36,900 bases of DNA from contig JBNMHA010000008.1 in NCBI GenBank assembly GCA_050872545.1, forward strand, positions 1 through 36,900, in the 5' to 3' direction. The notes under the pieces were generated by a model. It had not been told where the DNA came from and did no database searches. It saw only the letters and a program-made list of their open reading frames with translations. The DNA is from RGIG8597 sp050872545. GTDB lineage: Bacteria > Spirochaetota > GWE2-31-10. Positions 17,058-25,118 of the stretch are shown one piece after another. The position numbers and the translations under genes are program-made. How positions within the stretch are numbered: the stretch's first letter is position 1; each line of letters begins with the position of its first letter.

Positions 17058-17071
17058 CGGAACTTGTTCCG
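17058..17071. promoter_or_regulatory. Palindrome CGGAAC-TT-GTTCCG in the rdgB leader
   Basis: Perfect 6-2-6 inverted repeat placed just after the predicted transcription start of the rdgB unit (about 17074, minus strand). A further GGTTCC half-site lies at 17049-17054. The position suits an operator. As RNA the 2-nt centre is too tight for the full stem, so DNA binding by a dimeric regulator is the likelier reading. The regulator is unknown. Confidence 0.45.
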
Positions 17072-17080
17072 GTTTACTAA

Positions 17081-17109
17081 GAAATATTGTTGAATAATAA
17101 GGACTGCAA
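17081..17109 (-). promoter_or_regulatory. Promoter for the rdgB-birA-oad unit
   Basis: On the minus strand, TTGCAG (17104-17109), a 17-bp spacer and TATTTC (17081-17086). The predicted start is near 17074, about 48 nt before the rdgB ATG. The -10 is only a moderate match. It lies in a 305-base divergent gap (17027-17331) whose middle, about 17110-17245, is extremely A/T-rich and otherwise featureless. Confidence 0.5.
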
Positions 17110-17249
17110 AATAAAATTTTTTTTGTTTAATTACAAATAATTATTTTTATTAAATTAATAAAAGCAAATTGTCGGAACAATAAAAGGAAAAAAAATTAAA
17201 AAAATAAATTAATATTTATATATATTGAGAAAAAAGGTTTATAAAAAGC

Positions 17250-17279
17250 TTGAAATATGGAAGAAAAAGACTATATAGT
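17250..17279 (+). promoter_or_regulatory. Promoter for the Nudix-like/receiver/lnt unit
   Basis: TTGAAA (17250-17255) is followed by overlapping -10 options in CTATATAGT: TATATA at 16 bp or ATATAG at 17 bp. The upstream flank is almost pure A/T, as in an UP element. The predicted start near 17285 leaves about 47 nt of leader with AAGGAG at 17315-17320. Confidence 0.6.
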
Positions 17280-17331
17280 TAATCGGCTTAATATTCAAGT
17301 TATGATTTTAAGTTAAGGAGTGTTAGTTATT

Positions 17332-17736
17332 ATGGATTTATCAAATTTGACTAATAAAGCTGCGGCAGTAATTATTTCGGATAAAAAAATGGCTGTTTTT
17401 CAAAGAAAAGACGGCAAATGGGAATTTCCGAATGTAGCTCTCAAGGATGATGAAAAAGTTGATAATGCAATAATAAATTTATCCAAAGGTAATTTGGGCA
17501 TAGACGTTGTGCCGGCAGCTGAAATCGGCAGTATAGAACAAAGCAGCGGTGATAAAATTGAAATTGTGATGTTTATTCATGTAAATACCGGAAATCCGAA
17601 TGGAATTGCTGTTCCCGGTGATTACAGTACTTTCAAATATGCCGCATTTGATGAATTCAGCGGATTGGACTTAGCTGATAATGAAAAGAAATTCTTAGAA
17701 ATATGTGCGGATGATTTGAAAAATCATTTGAATTGA
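17332..17736 (+). CDS. Nudix-fold protein with degenerate catalytic box
   Basis: A 134-residue acidic cytoplasmic protein. The segment VFQRKDGKWEFPNVALKDDE (22-41) aligns with the Nudix entry strand W-x-x-P-G-G. The helix that should read REUXEE instead reads NLSKGN (49-54), so only Glu41 of the catalytic acids survives and Gly56-Ile57 mark the end of the box. It is therefore unlikely to hydrolyse nucleotides by the usual mechanism and may bind a nucleotide or a partner. The frame opens at a GTG at 17320, but that codon lies in the AAGGAG site. The ATG at 17332 is preferred, with an 11-nt spacing. It is followed after 41 bp by a CheY-like receiver, probably cotranscribed. The fold call is from motif spacing only. 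Confidence 0.65.
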   Translation: MDLSNLTNKAAAVIISDKKMAVFQRKDGKWEFPNVALKDDEKVDNAIINLSKGNLGIDVVPAAEIGSIEQSSGDKIEIVMFIHVNTGNPNGIAVPGDYSTFKYAAFDEFSGLDLADNEKKFLEICADDLKNHLN

Positions 17737-17777
17737 GCAGATGATTTTATGAATCGGTGAATTTTAAGGAGAAAATT

Positions 17778-18167
17778 GTGAGTGACAGAGCGGACGGTAA
17801 GTGGAATGTTTTAATTATTGATGACAGTACATTTCAGGTAAAGCAGATTTCCAAAATGTTGGAAGACCAAAACTTCAAAGTTGTTGGCAGTGCTTCCGAC
17901 GGTGCAGAAGGTTTGGAAGTATTCCAGAAGCTAGGCGATGAAATAGATTTGATAACTTTGGATATAACTATGCCGGGAATGGACGGTATTTCCTGCTTAA
18001 AAGAAATTATGAAAATTAATCCTAAAACAAATGTTGTTATGATGAGTGCTTTGGGAAAAGAAGATTTGGTGAAGCAGTCGCTGATGATTGGTGCAAAGGG
18101 TTTTATTGTAAAACCTCTGGATGCGGAAAAAGTCAGCAAAGTTTTACAGTCTGTTGTAAAAAAATAA
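17778..18167 (+). CDS. CheY-like single-domain response regulator
   Basis: Stand-alone receiver of 129 residues. All phosphorylation-site residues are present: Asp15-Asp16, phospho-acceptor Asp62 in LITLDITMPGMDG, Ser90 at the switch position (MMSAL) and Lys112 (FIVKPL). There is no output domain, so it works by protein-protein contact, as CheY does at the flagellar switch, or as a phosphate relay. The frame opens at a GTG at 17757, but AAGGAG (17766-17771) is placed correctly for the GTG at 17778. No chemotaxis or kinase genes are in view. It lies between the Nudix-like gene and lnt on one strand with short gaps, so its partner histidine kinase is probably elsewhere. Confidence 0.9.
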   Translation: MSDRADGKWNVLIIDDSTFQVKQISKMLEDQNFKVVGSASDGAEGLEVFQKLGDEIDLITLDITMPGMDGISCLKEIMKINPKTNVVMMSALGKEDLVKQSLMIGAKGFIVKPLDAEKVSKVLQSVVKK

Positions 18168-18184
18168 TTCAAAGGTAGTATTTT

Positions 18185-19870
18185 ATGACAGATTTCAGAT
18201 CACAACTGAAAGATAGACAGAAAATTTTATTGTATTCACTTTTGGGAGTGATTTGGTCGTTATCTAATGTCGGTTATATAAAATTTTTCGGCAGTATTTT
18301 TGCCTGGTTTACTTTTGCTCCGATGATTTTTTTTTTAAAGAACGAAAAAACTTCTGACGGCATAAAATATTCGGCAATATTCGGATTTGCAGCATATCTT
18401 GTTCATTTTTGGTGGATGATTGTTCCTGTAACAGGAATGTCCAAAACTTTCGGGCTTCCGGAATGGAGTATGCCGCTTTCTTTTCTGCTTGCGCTTGTTA
18501 TTTTTATCGGGCTTTCATTTCTCTCCGGATTGAATTATACGCTTTGTTATGCTGCGGCAAAATTTTTAGGTAAGAACAAATCATTTTTGTTTTATTTCAG
18601 CTTTGCTGTTTCTGCAACGGTTTTCGATTACTTTTATCCCAAACTTTGGGCTGATTACCTCGGATATTCCCAATATCAAACAGTTAATATTATTCAGTCA
18701 GTTGATTTGTTCGGTATAAGCTATGTTACTTTTCTGATAATGCTTGTAAATAGTTCGCTGGCGTACTTTGCGGAAACATTATTTCAATATTTTCAAACCG
18801 AGAAGTTGTCTAAAAACATATTCAACAAAGGTGCGGCTGTATATTTGACTGCTGTATTTTCATTAGTAATAATTACGGCGGTTTACGGCGGTATCAGGTT
18901 TGATTTTGTAAACAGTACGATGAAAGCTGCGAAAAAAGTTTCAGTCGGTATAGTTCAGGGAAATATTTCCGGAGCTGAAAAAAAACGCATGAATTCTTCG
19001 GAAATGATAAATACTTACAGCGAATTTTCATCGCAGCTGTCGGCAGAGCATCCTAAACTGATTGTATGGCCGGAATCTGCAATACCGATTTGGTTCAGCG
19101 AGTCTCAAACAGATTTTTTTAGAGTAAGAAGCCATTTCCCCGGCAATAGTCTGCTATTGTTCGGCGGACATGCCAGACGCGATAACGGACCGGGAGTTCC
19201 TACCGATATTTTCAATAGTCTTTTCCTTGTGGATTCAAATGGGGAAAAAATCGAATCATACTATAAAAATAAGCTGCTACCGTTTGTAGAGCGTGCGCCT
19301 GTGCGTTTCCTTTCTTTTGTAGTGTCGATGATGGGGCTGAAAGAATTCTCCCCCGGTGAAGGACCGCGTTTTATTGAATATGAAGATTTAAAAATGGCTG
19401 TTAATATCTGTTATGAAGCTATTATTCCTGAATATATACGCAAATCGATATTTAACGAGAAAGGCGAATCGGCTAATCTGATTATAAATTGTACTAACGA
19501 TTCTTGGTTCGGTCGAACAATTGAGCCGGAAATGCATTTGCGGATTGCAACAATTCGTGCAATTGAGAACAGACGCTGCCTTGTACGGGCGACTTGCACC
19601 GGTTATTCAGTAGTTACTGATGCTAACGGCTTTATTAATTATCGTTCGCATTTGTATAAGCCCGAATCTCATACTGAGAAAATTCCTTTGTTGGAAATTA
19701 AGTCGTTTTATACTTCACACGGATGGTTTTTTATCTATCTGCTGGGAATTATATTTGTGTGCTGGGTTGTTGCGGTTGCATATTGGCGGCTTCGTTTCTA
19801 CCTTAAATTTACACGACGAGAAAAGTACGATGATTACATTAAGCGTCGCCGAAATGTTTGGATGCGTTAA
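18185..19870 (+). CDS. lnt: Apolipoprotein N-acyltransferase
   Basis: Inner-membrane enzyme adding the third acyl chain to the N-terminal cysteine of lipoproteins. The 561-residue protein has several N-terminal transmembrane helices (about residues 15-240), then the nitrilase-like domain (about 255-495) and a final helix near 510-535. The catalytic triad is visible: Glu297 in VWPESAIP, Lys361 in YYKNKLLPF and Cys409 in NICYEAIIPE. The C-terminus is strongly basic (RRNVWMR). It is about 50 residues longer than the E. coli enzyme. Spirochaetes are rich in lipoproteins, and the GH13 lipoprotein at 295-5022 is a plausible substrate. It begins 17 bp after the receiver gene stop, probably in the same transcript. 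Confidence 0.93.
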   Translation: MTDFRSQLKDRQKILLYSLLGVIWSLSNVGYIKFFGSIFAWFTFAPMIFFLKNEKTSDGIKYSAIFGFAAYLVHFWWMIVPVTGMSKTFGLPEWSMPLSFLLALVIFIGLSFLSGLNYTLCYAAAKFLGKNKSFLFYFSFAVSATVFDYFYPKLWADYLGYSQYQTVNIIQSVDLFGISYVTFLIMLVNSSLAYFAETLFQYFQTEKLSKNIFNKGAAVYLTAVFSLVIITAVYGGIRFDFVNSTMKAAKKVSVGIVQGNISGAEKKRMNSSEMINTYSEFSSQLSAEHPKLIVWPESAIPIWFSESQTDFFRVRSHFPGNSLLLFGGHARRDNGPGVPTDIFNSLFLVDSNGEKIESYYKNKLLPFVERAPVRFLSFVVSMMGLKEFSPGEGPRFIEYEDLKMAVNICYEAIIPEYIRKSIFNEKGESANLIINCTNDSWFGRTIEPEMHLRIATIRAIENRRCLVRATCTGYSVVTDANGFINYRSHLYKPESHTEKIPLLEIKSFYTSHGWFFIYLLGIIFVCWVVAVAYWRLRFYLKFTRREKYDDYIKRRRNVWMR

Positions 19871-19918
19871 TTTGTTGTTGTTTGTTATGCGGAAAAACAG
19901 TGAATAAATGAAATAGTC

Positions 19919-19947
19919 TTGTTATCAAAATATTTTTTTGTTATAAG
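19919..19947 (+). promoter_or_regulatory. Promoter of fabH
   Basis: TTGTTA (19919-19924), a 17-bp spacer and TATAAG (19942-19947) sit in the 128-bp gap after lnt. The predicted start near 19954 gives a leader of about 45 nt that contains the palindrome at 19968-19981 and a GAGGA site before the ATG at 19999. Confidence 0.65.
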
Positions 19948-19967
19948 AGTGCCCGTTAAAAAAAAAA

Positions 19968-19981
19968 TGACCGACTGGTCA
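19968..19981. promoter_or_regulatory. Palindrome TGACC-GACT-GGTCA, candidate operator of fabH
   Basis: A 5-4-5 inverted repeat about 15 bp downstream of the predicted fabH start point. An outer AGAGTG (19946-19951) / CACTCT (19980-19985) pairing overlaps it. Spacing and symmetry suit a TetR-type dimer, a class that often controls fatty-acid genes, but no regulator gene is in the window. An RNA hairpin is the alternative. Confidence 0.5.
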
Positions 19982-19998
19982 CTCTATGAGGAAAAGTT

Positions 19999-20976
19999 AT
20001 GATTAAGATATTAGGTACCGGAAGTTACGTACCGGAAAAAATACTGACAAATTTCGATTTAGAAAAAACATTAGATACATCAGACAGCTGGATTGTTCAG
20101 CGCACCGGAATTAACGAAAGACGTATTGCGGCAACTGAAGAATCTACAGTTTCTTTAAGCGTTGCAGCTGCAAAAAAAGCACTTGCTGCGGCAGGAGTTC
20201 AACCGGAAGACGTAGACTTACTGATATTGGCTACGTCAACAGCCGATTATCAAATTTCTTCCAGTGCGCCTATAATTGCAAATGAATTAGGTTGCAAAAA
20301 AATTCCGGCTTTTGATTTGAATGCAGTTTGTGCCGGTTTTGTTTACGGTTTTTGTGCCGCAGCCGGTTTTTTAGAATCCGGAATGTACAAAAATTGTTTG
20401 TTAATCGGGGCGGATACTTACTCTCGCATTTTGAATTGGAAAGACAGAAACAGCTGTATTTTATTCGGTGACGGAGCCGGAGCTGTACTGCTGAAAAAAG
20501 AAAACGGAACATCAAACATTCTTGCACACGATTATTCCAGTGACGGAGCTGGTTCTGCTTATATCAGAATCCCTGTCGGCGGAAGTAAAATTCCGTATAG
20601 TTCAAATGAAGACATTGCCGAAGAAGACTTGTTCTTCAAAATGGACGGCAGAAAAGTTTATGAGTTTACCATTAAAGAAATTCCGGCTTGTGTAAAACGC
20701 CTTATTGAAAAAGCAGGTATTGCCCCTTTAGATTTGGATGCTATTATTTTTCATCAGGCAAATATTCGTATTATCGATGCGGTTGCGAAAGATTGTGAAA
20801 TACCGAGAGAAAAATTCTTTGTTAATATTCAAAAATACGGAAACACATCAAGTGCTTCTGTTCCGTTAGCTTTGGATGAAGCTGTAAGAGCCGGGAAAAT
20901 CAAAGCTGGAGATAAAGTAATGATGCTCGGCTTCGGCGGCGGTTTGAGCTGGGGCGGAGTGATTTTAGAATGGTAA
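19999..20976 (+). CDS. fabH: Beta-ketoacyl-ACP synthase III
   Basis: Starts type II fatty-acid synthesis by condensing acetyl-CoA (or a branched primer) with malonyl-ACP. At 325 residues it is the normal size, with the thiolase fold. The triad is clear: Cys111 in LNAVCAGFVYG, His252 in IIFHQANIRI and Asn282 in KYGNTSSAS. The C-terminal GFGGGLSWGGVILEW is typical. It has its own promoter and a candidate operator in the leader. Two membrane cyclase-like genes follow 27 bp later without an obvious terminator, so they may be partly cotranscribed. No other fatty-acid gene is next to it, so regulation by the palindrome would be gene-specific. Confidence 0.97.
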   Translation: MIKILGTGSYVPEKILTNFDLEKTLDTSDSWIVQRTGINERRIAATEESTVSLSVAAAKKALAAAGVQPEDVDLLILATSTADYQISSSAPIIANELGCKKIPAFDLNAVCAGFVYGFCAAAGFLESGMYKNCLLIGADTYSRILNWKDRNSCILFGDGAGAVLLKKENGTSNILAHDYSSDGAGSAYIRIPVGGSKIPYSSNEDIAEEDLFFKMDGRKVYEFTIKEIPACVKRLIEKAGIAPLDLDAIIFHQANIRIIDAVAKDCEIPREKFFVNIQKYGNTSSASVPLALDEAVRAGKIKAGDKVMMLGFGGGLSWGGVILEW

Positions 20977-21003
20977 CAAAAAGGATAGGCAGCAATAATT
21001 GTC

Positions 21004-22998
21004 ATGAAACAAATTAGTTTGCGCATTTGTATTTTGTTATGTATTTTTTCACTGACAATAATACCTGTTTTATTAATTAATACTTTTTATGTTTCTACTG
21101 TAGTTCAAAATGTAAGAGAGCAAAATCAAACTTTCTATTGTGATTTAGTTAATCAGCTTGCAATTAATATTGATTATTACTACAGTCAATATGCGGAAGA
21201 TTTCAGTAACAGTTCAATGTTTCCAAGCTTTCAAAAAATTTTGAGCCGTCCTGAGCTTTCACCGATAGACGAACAAATTTTTCTTCACTATTCGGAAACA
21301 AGTATGAAACTGCGTGAAAATGTGCTTGCTAAGATTCCGGGCGATTTCTTCCTTATTGAATTTGACCGCAGCAATATTATGAATAATACGCCGTACAATC
21401 TTATTGATTTTTCAGAAAAAATGGCAGTCAACATTGATGTAAAAAAAATGGAGACAGAACCTGCTTTGGCATTTGTAAAAAATGGAGTCAGCAATAAGGC
21501 AGTTTTGTGTGAAGCAGAAATTTTGAAAAGCAGTTTACCGGGAAAATATCAGAACCGAACATTTTTCTTTTATCCTTACCGAAAAGACAATGAAGAAAAT
21601 CTTAAATATTTAATGGGAGTAATGTGCAGCGAAAATTTCTTCCATAATATTTATAAAGACAGTTCCGGAATTGAGCGCGGAACTGTTTATTTACAGGATC
21701 AATTCGGTAAATTGCTCGATGTCAATCATCCGAGTAAGAATGACAGCTATGAGTATGACAATATTTTAGGCAAGTACCATGATGACGGCGTAAAGTCAAA
21801 AAATAAGATGAGCTTTAAGGAATATCAGCTTCTGAATACGGATCCGGAAATTCTTCAGTCACCGCAGTTTTTATATCAGCGTGAGAATTTTGATAATGAA
21901 AATTGGAATACACCTAATTATTCGGTTGTTTTGCATAAACAGCAGAAATTTTTATCGGTATTTATGCGCGCACCATTGTCACAGATTGAAATCTCGTTTT
22001 TTTATCCGCTGATACTTGTTTATATTCCGGTTGTTGGAATTATTGTAGGCAATTTAATTTTAATGGCATTGCTTTTGGCTGTAATGATTTTAGTTATTAT
22101 AAAGGTAACAAATCGTTTGATGATGCCTATAACTTTGCTTATAAATGCTCAAAAGGAAGTGGAATCGGGAAACTGCGATGTTAAAATTGATGATGAAATA
22201 TTTTTCGGTGAGTTTGCCGATATAGGCAGAAATTTTAATGAAATAGTTTCTAAAATTGCAAATGAACGTTCACGCGTAGATGTTTTCCTGAAAGAACAGC
22301 AGCAGCATATATTTGAGAACTCTAAAAAGTTGGAAGCCGCAGCCAAAAGTCTTGAAAATGAACGCCTGCGCATGAAAGAAAAGTTGCTTGAAATTTACCC
22401 AAAGAAAACAGCCGAGAAAATCTTTTTGCAGGAACAAACAGAGCCTGAAGTTTATAAAAATGTAAGCATATTATTTTTTGATATTAATTTTTCCGGAACA
22501 ATTTCCGGCTCGGCATCTTCGGAACTACTTTTGAAACTGAATGAAATCTTTAACCAGTTTGATGAAATCATGAACAGATACGGCTGCTGCAAAATCCGGA
22601 CAATGGGACAAACTTACTTGGCAGTCTGCGGACTTCCTTTGGAAGACAGTTGGCATATTCAGCATATAACATCGGCGGCTATAGAATGCGTTGAACTTAT
22701 CGAGCGAAAAAGTGCCGATTATGGTAATCAAATAAAATTCAGAGCCGGAATTTGCTGCGGTTCGGTAACGGCAGGCGTTATCGGAATAAAGAAATGCACT
22801 TATGACATTTTAGGCGAAGCTGTTGTGAATGCATACAATTTTGTTGAATTAACACCGTTGGGAAAATTAAGTGTTTCAGATGAAGTTTATAATTGTTTGC
22901 AGAAAAGTGGCAGCTGGGAATTTAAGCGATTAAAAGAAGTAATATTTAAGAATGGAAAAATAGAAGAAATGTATATTTTGTGCGGAGAAAAGTCATGA
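21004..22998 (+). CDS. Membrane class III cyclase-like protein 1 (catalytic site degenerate)
   Basis: A 664-residue sensor-type membrane protein. It has a transmembrane helix at about 9-29, an extracytoplasmic sensor region (about 30-335, Cache-like in layout), a second helix (about 337-368), a HAMP-like segment and a coiled coil ending in KEKLLEIYPKK. A class III nucleotidyl cyclase domain lies from about 485 to the end. First metal Asp493 (FFDINF) is kept. The second metal Asp is Gln536 (TMGQTY in place of xxGDxx). The transition-state Asn and Arg positions are Val608 and Asn612 (GEAVVNAYN). Known chemistry needs both metals and the Asn/Arg pair, so it probably does not cyclise ATP or GTP by the standard mechanism. 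It overlaps the next gene, a clear paralogue, by 4 bp. Confidence 0.85.
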   Translation: MKQISLRICILLCIFSLTIIPVLLINTFYVSTVVQNVREQNQTFYCDLVNQLAINIDYYYSQYAEDFSNSSMFPSFQKILSRPELSPIDEQIFLHYSETSMKLRENVLAKIPGDFFLIEFDRSNIMNNTPYNLIDFSEKMAVNIDVKKMETEPALAFVKNGVSNKAVLCEAEILKSSLPGKYQNRTFFFYPYRKDNEENLKYLMGVMCSENFFHNIYKDSSGIERGTVYLQDQFGKLLDVNHPSKNDSYEYDNILGKYHDDGVKSKNKMSFKEYQLLNTDPEILQSPQFLYQRENFDNENWNTPNYSVVLHKQQKFLSVFMRAPLSQIEISFFYPLILVYIPVVGIIVGNLILMALLLAVMILVIIKVTNRLMMPITLLINAQKEVESGNCDVKIDDEIFFGEFADIGRNFNEIVSKIANERSRVDVFLKEQQQHIFENSKKLEAAAKSLENERLRMKEKLLEIYPKKTAEKIFLQEQTEPEVYKNVSILFFDINFSGTISGSASSELLLKLNEIFNQFDEIMNRYGCCKIRTMGQTYLAVCGLPLEDSWHIQHITSAAIECVELIERKSADYGNQIKFRAGICCGSVTAGVIGIKKCTYDILGEAVVNAYNFVELTPLGKLSVSDEVYNCLQKSGSWEFKRLKEVIFKNGKIEEMYILCGEKS

Positions 22999-24998
22999 AA
23001 GGCAAAAGACTGTTTTCCAATTATATTATGATGTGCTTTATTCCGCTGGTTATGGTTCCAGTACTGATAATTGCAGTATTTCCGTATTCAAGCACAACAA
23101 AAGAAGTAACGACCAAGACAAAAGATTTTTATTCTGATGTTTTAATGCAGATTACAGATAATGTAGATTTATACTACAACAGATATGATTCCATTTTCAA
23201 AGACATAGAGGAATCGAAATTATTTCAGGATATTATCAACAGACCGCAGCAAACGGCGATAGAGCAAGTAACTTATATTCATGACGGAGAAGAGGAAAAA
23301 GGCAGAAAAGGTTTGACAAATCTTGTTTCTTCCAAAATGCGCGGTTCCTTTTGTTTAATTGAATTAAATCGCCCCGATGCTGTGAAGAAAACATCTTTTT
23401 CCATTATTATGGCGCAGGAGAACGACGCTGCATTTGAAATTGAGGGAATTCAAAATGAACCGTTTTTTCTGAAAATGAAAGAAAACGAAAATGACAAACC
23501 GATTGTAGCTTTTTCTTATGCGGTTGATATTCCGGTAAAAAATAGGCGAGTAATGTTTTTTCGTCCTTATCGTGATAAAAACAAAAATGAAATTGAAGCG
23601 ATAATGCTGATTCTTGAAATGCAGGATTTTCTTTCTCAATTATACGAAGGACAAATCGGAGTAAAATTGGGAACTTTGTACTTTATGGATCAATTCGGTA
23701 ATGTTTTAGATAAAAATCATCCGTCTATAAATGATTATTACGATTATGATGATGCAAAAAAAGAATATGTGCTGAATCCCGGCGATGACCCGGACGATGA
23801 ATATGAAGGGATGAGTTTTGCAGAATACAAAATGCTTAATACCGATGAAAAAATTCTTAACTCAAAAGATGTAGAAGAGTGTATTGAGAAATACAAACAG
23901 CGTTCAATGTCAGTGCCCGAATGTAGAATCATAAATTATGAAGGCGAGAAATTTTTGTTTATTTACATGAAAGCGGAAGATTCACAGATTCAGGCTTTGT
24001 ATTTTCATCCGCTGGAGCAGATAGTTCGTTCATTTCATCAGCTTATTTTTAAAATAGCGTTGATTATTTTGCTTGTATTTATTGCAGTGATAATTGTTAC
24101 AAGATTTTTCTGCAACCGCTTTTTTAACGAAGTTCAGCATTTGGTGGACAAACAAAAGCGTTTGCTTGCCGATGACTGCGTGCTTCAACAGAAAATTAAC
24201 AATTTTACATTGAAAGAAATTGCTGGACTGGATGAATCTTTTAATGCAATGGCAAATGCAGTTTCCAGAACGAATGTTATGCTTAATGACAAAATGAAGA
24301 AGCAAGCCGGCGAAATTGAATCTCAAAATGAAGAAATTGTGCTGTTTAACAATGCGATAGAGCGTGAAGCTGAAAAAGCCAATGATGTACTGCGTAATAT
24401 TATTCCCGAAAAGATTTTGCAGGATATTTTGTCCGGAAATGCGACGGCAGAATGGTTTGAAAATGCAAGCGTAATGTTTTGCGAAGTATCGGAAGTCAAC
24501 CCGGATTTTTCAGATGAAAATTCATTGCAAATGATGAATGAATTGAGCCGAATATTTGATGATTTTGACTTGATAATTGAGCGCAATGATTGCAGCCGCA
24601 TAAAAACTATGGGAAATATATATTTTGCCGCCGGCGGAATTTTTAACCGAAATTCTTCATCTGCATTGTCACTTGTAAAAGCAGCGGTTGAATTTAGAAA
24701 ATACATAGAAGAGCGCAATCTGAAATCCGAAATAAAACTTCAGGTCAAAATCGGATTGAATTCCGGAGCTGCAGCCGGAAGCGTAATCGGGAAAGGTAAA
24801 ATTACTTATGATTTATTCGGTGAAAATGTAAATGCAGCTTGGCATCTAAAGTCTCTTGCGCCGGACGGTCAGATTGCACTTTCTTGGTTTACATATAAGC
24901 TTGTTTCAGGTTCATTTAAATGCGTTAAGCTGCTTCTGTCAGATATTGACGGTTACGGAACGTTGGAAGCGTACTTATTGGAAAGTGAAATTGTTTAA
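22995..24998 (+). CDS. Membrane class III cyclase-like protein 2 (catalytic site degenerate)
   Basis: Paralogue of the preceding protein, 667 residues from the ATG at 22995, which overlaps the upstream stop as ATGA with GGAG at 22983-22986. The frame opens at a GTG at 22980 but lacks a site there. Helices lie at about 10-30 and 350-372. The sensor regions share marked blocks (DQFGNVLDKNHPS here, DQFGKLLDVNHPS in protein 1; MSFAEYKMLNTD and MSFKEYQLLNTD), so they arose by tandem duplication. In the cyclase domain the first metal Asp is Glu497 (FCEV), the second is Asn541 (TMGNIY), the catalytic Asn613 is kept (ENVNAAWH) and the Arg is His617. Its lost residues differ from those of protein 1. 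The two could form a heterodimer, but their pooled sites would still lack the second metal Asp and the Arg. Confidence 0.85.
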   Translation: MKGKRLFSNYIMMCFIPLVMVPVLIIAVFPYSSTTKEVTTKTKDFYSDVLMQITDNVDLYYNRYDSIFKDIEESKLFQDIINRPQQTAIEQVTYIHDGEEEKGRKGLTNLVSSKMRGSFCLIELNRPDAVKKTSFSIIMAQENDAAFEIEGIQNEPFFLKMKENENDKPIVAFSYAVDIPVKNRRVMFFRPYRDKNKNEIEAIMLILEMQDFLSQLYEGQIGVKLGTLYFMDQFGNVLDKNHPSINDYYDYDDAKKEYVLNPGDDPDDEYEGMSFAEYKMLNTDEKILNSKDVEECIEKYKQRSMSVPECRIINYEGEKFLFIYMKAEDSQIQALYFHPLEQIVRSFHQLIFKIALIILLVFIAVIIVTRFFCNRFFNEVQHLVDKQKRLLADDCVLQQKINNFTLKEIAGLDESFNAMANAVSRTNVMLNDKMKKQAGEIESQNEEIVLFNNAIEREAEKANDVLRNIIPEKILQDILSGNATAEWFENASVMFCEVSEVNPDFSDENSLQMMNELSRIFDDFDLIIERNDCSRIKTMGNIYFAAGGIFNRNSSSALSLVKAAVEFRKYIEERNLKSEIKLQVKIGLNSGAAAGSVIGKGKITYDLFGENVNAAWHLKSLAPDGQIALSWFTYKLVSGSFKCVKLLLSDIDGYGTLEAYLLESEIV

Positions 24999-25057
24999 TC
25001 ATATTTGAAAAAGCATAGTGCTGAAAATAAAGAAAATGAAGTCGGTTTTCGATAATG

Positions 25058-25102
25058 TTTTTTGAGTATATTTTCCGAGTATGCGGACAAAATCTCAAAA
25101 AA
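25058..25102. promoter_or_regulatory. Inverted repeat in front of the secreted protein gene
   Basis: TTTTTTGAG (25058-25066) pairs perfectly with CTCAAAAAA (25094-25102), with a weaker TTTTCCG/CGGACAAAA pairing inside. The T-run is upstream and the A-run downstream, so it is not a terminator. It ends next to the possible start codons at 25107 and 25119 and could shape translation initiation. A GATAAT box at 25051-25056 has no matching -35. Confidence 0.35.
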
Positions 25103-25118
25103 ATAAATGGAAACGCTT

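Noticed and set aside
17110..17245. Very A/T-rich stretch considered as a replication origin or horizontally acquired segment
   Set aside because: There are no DnaA-box-like clusters or replication genes nearby. It is explained as an A/T-rich divergent promoter region.
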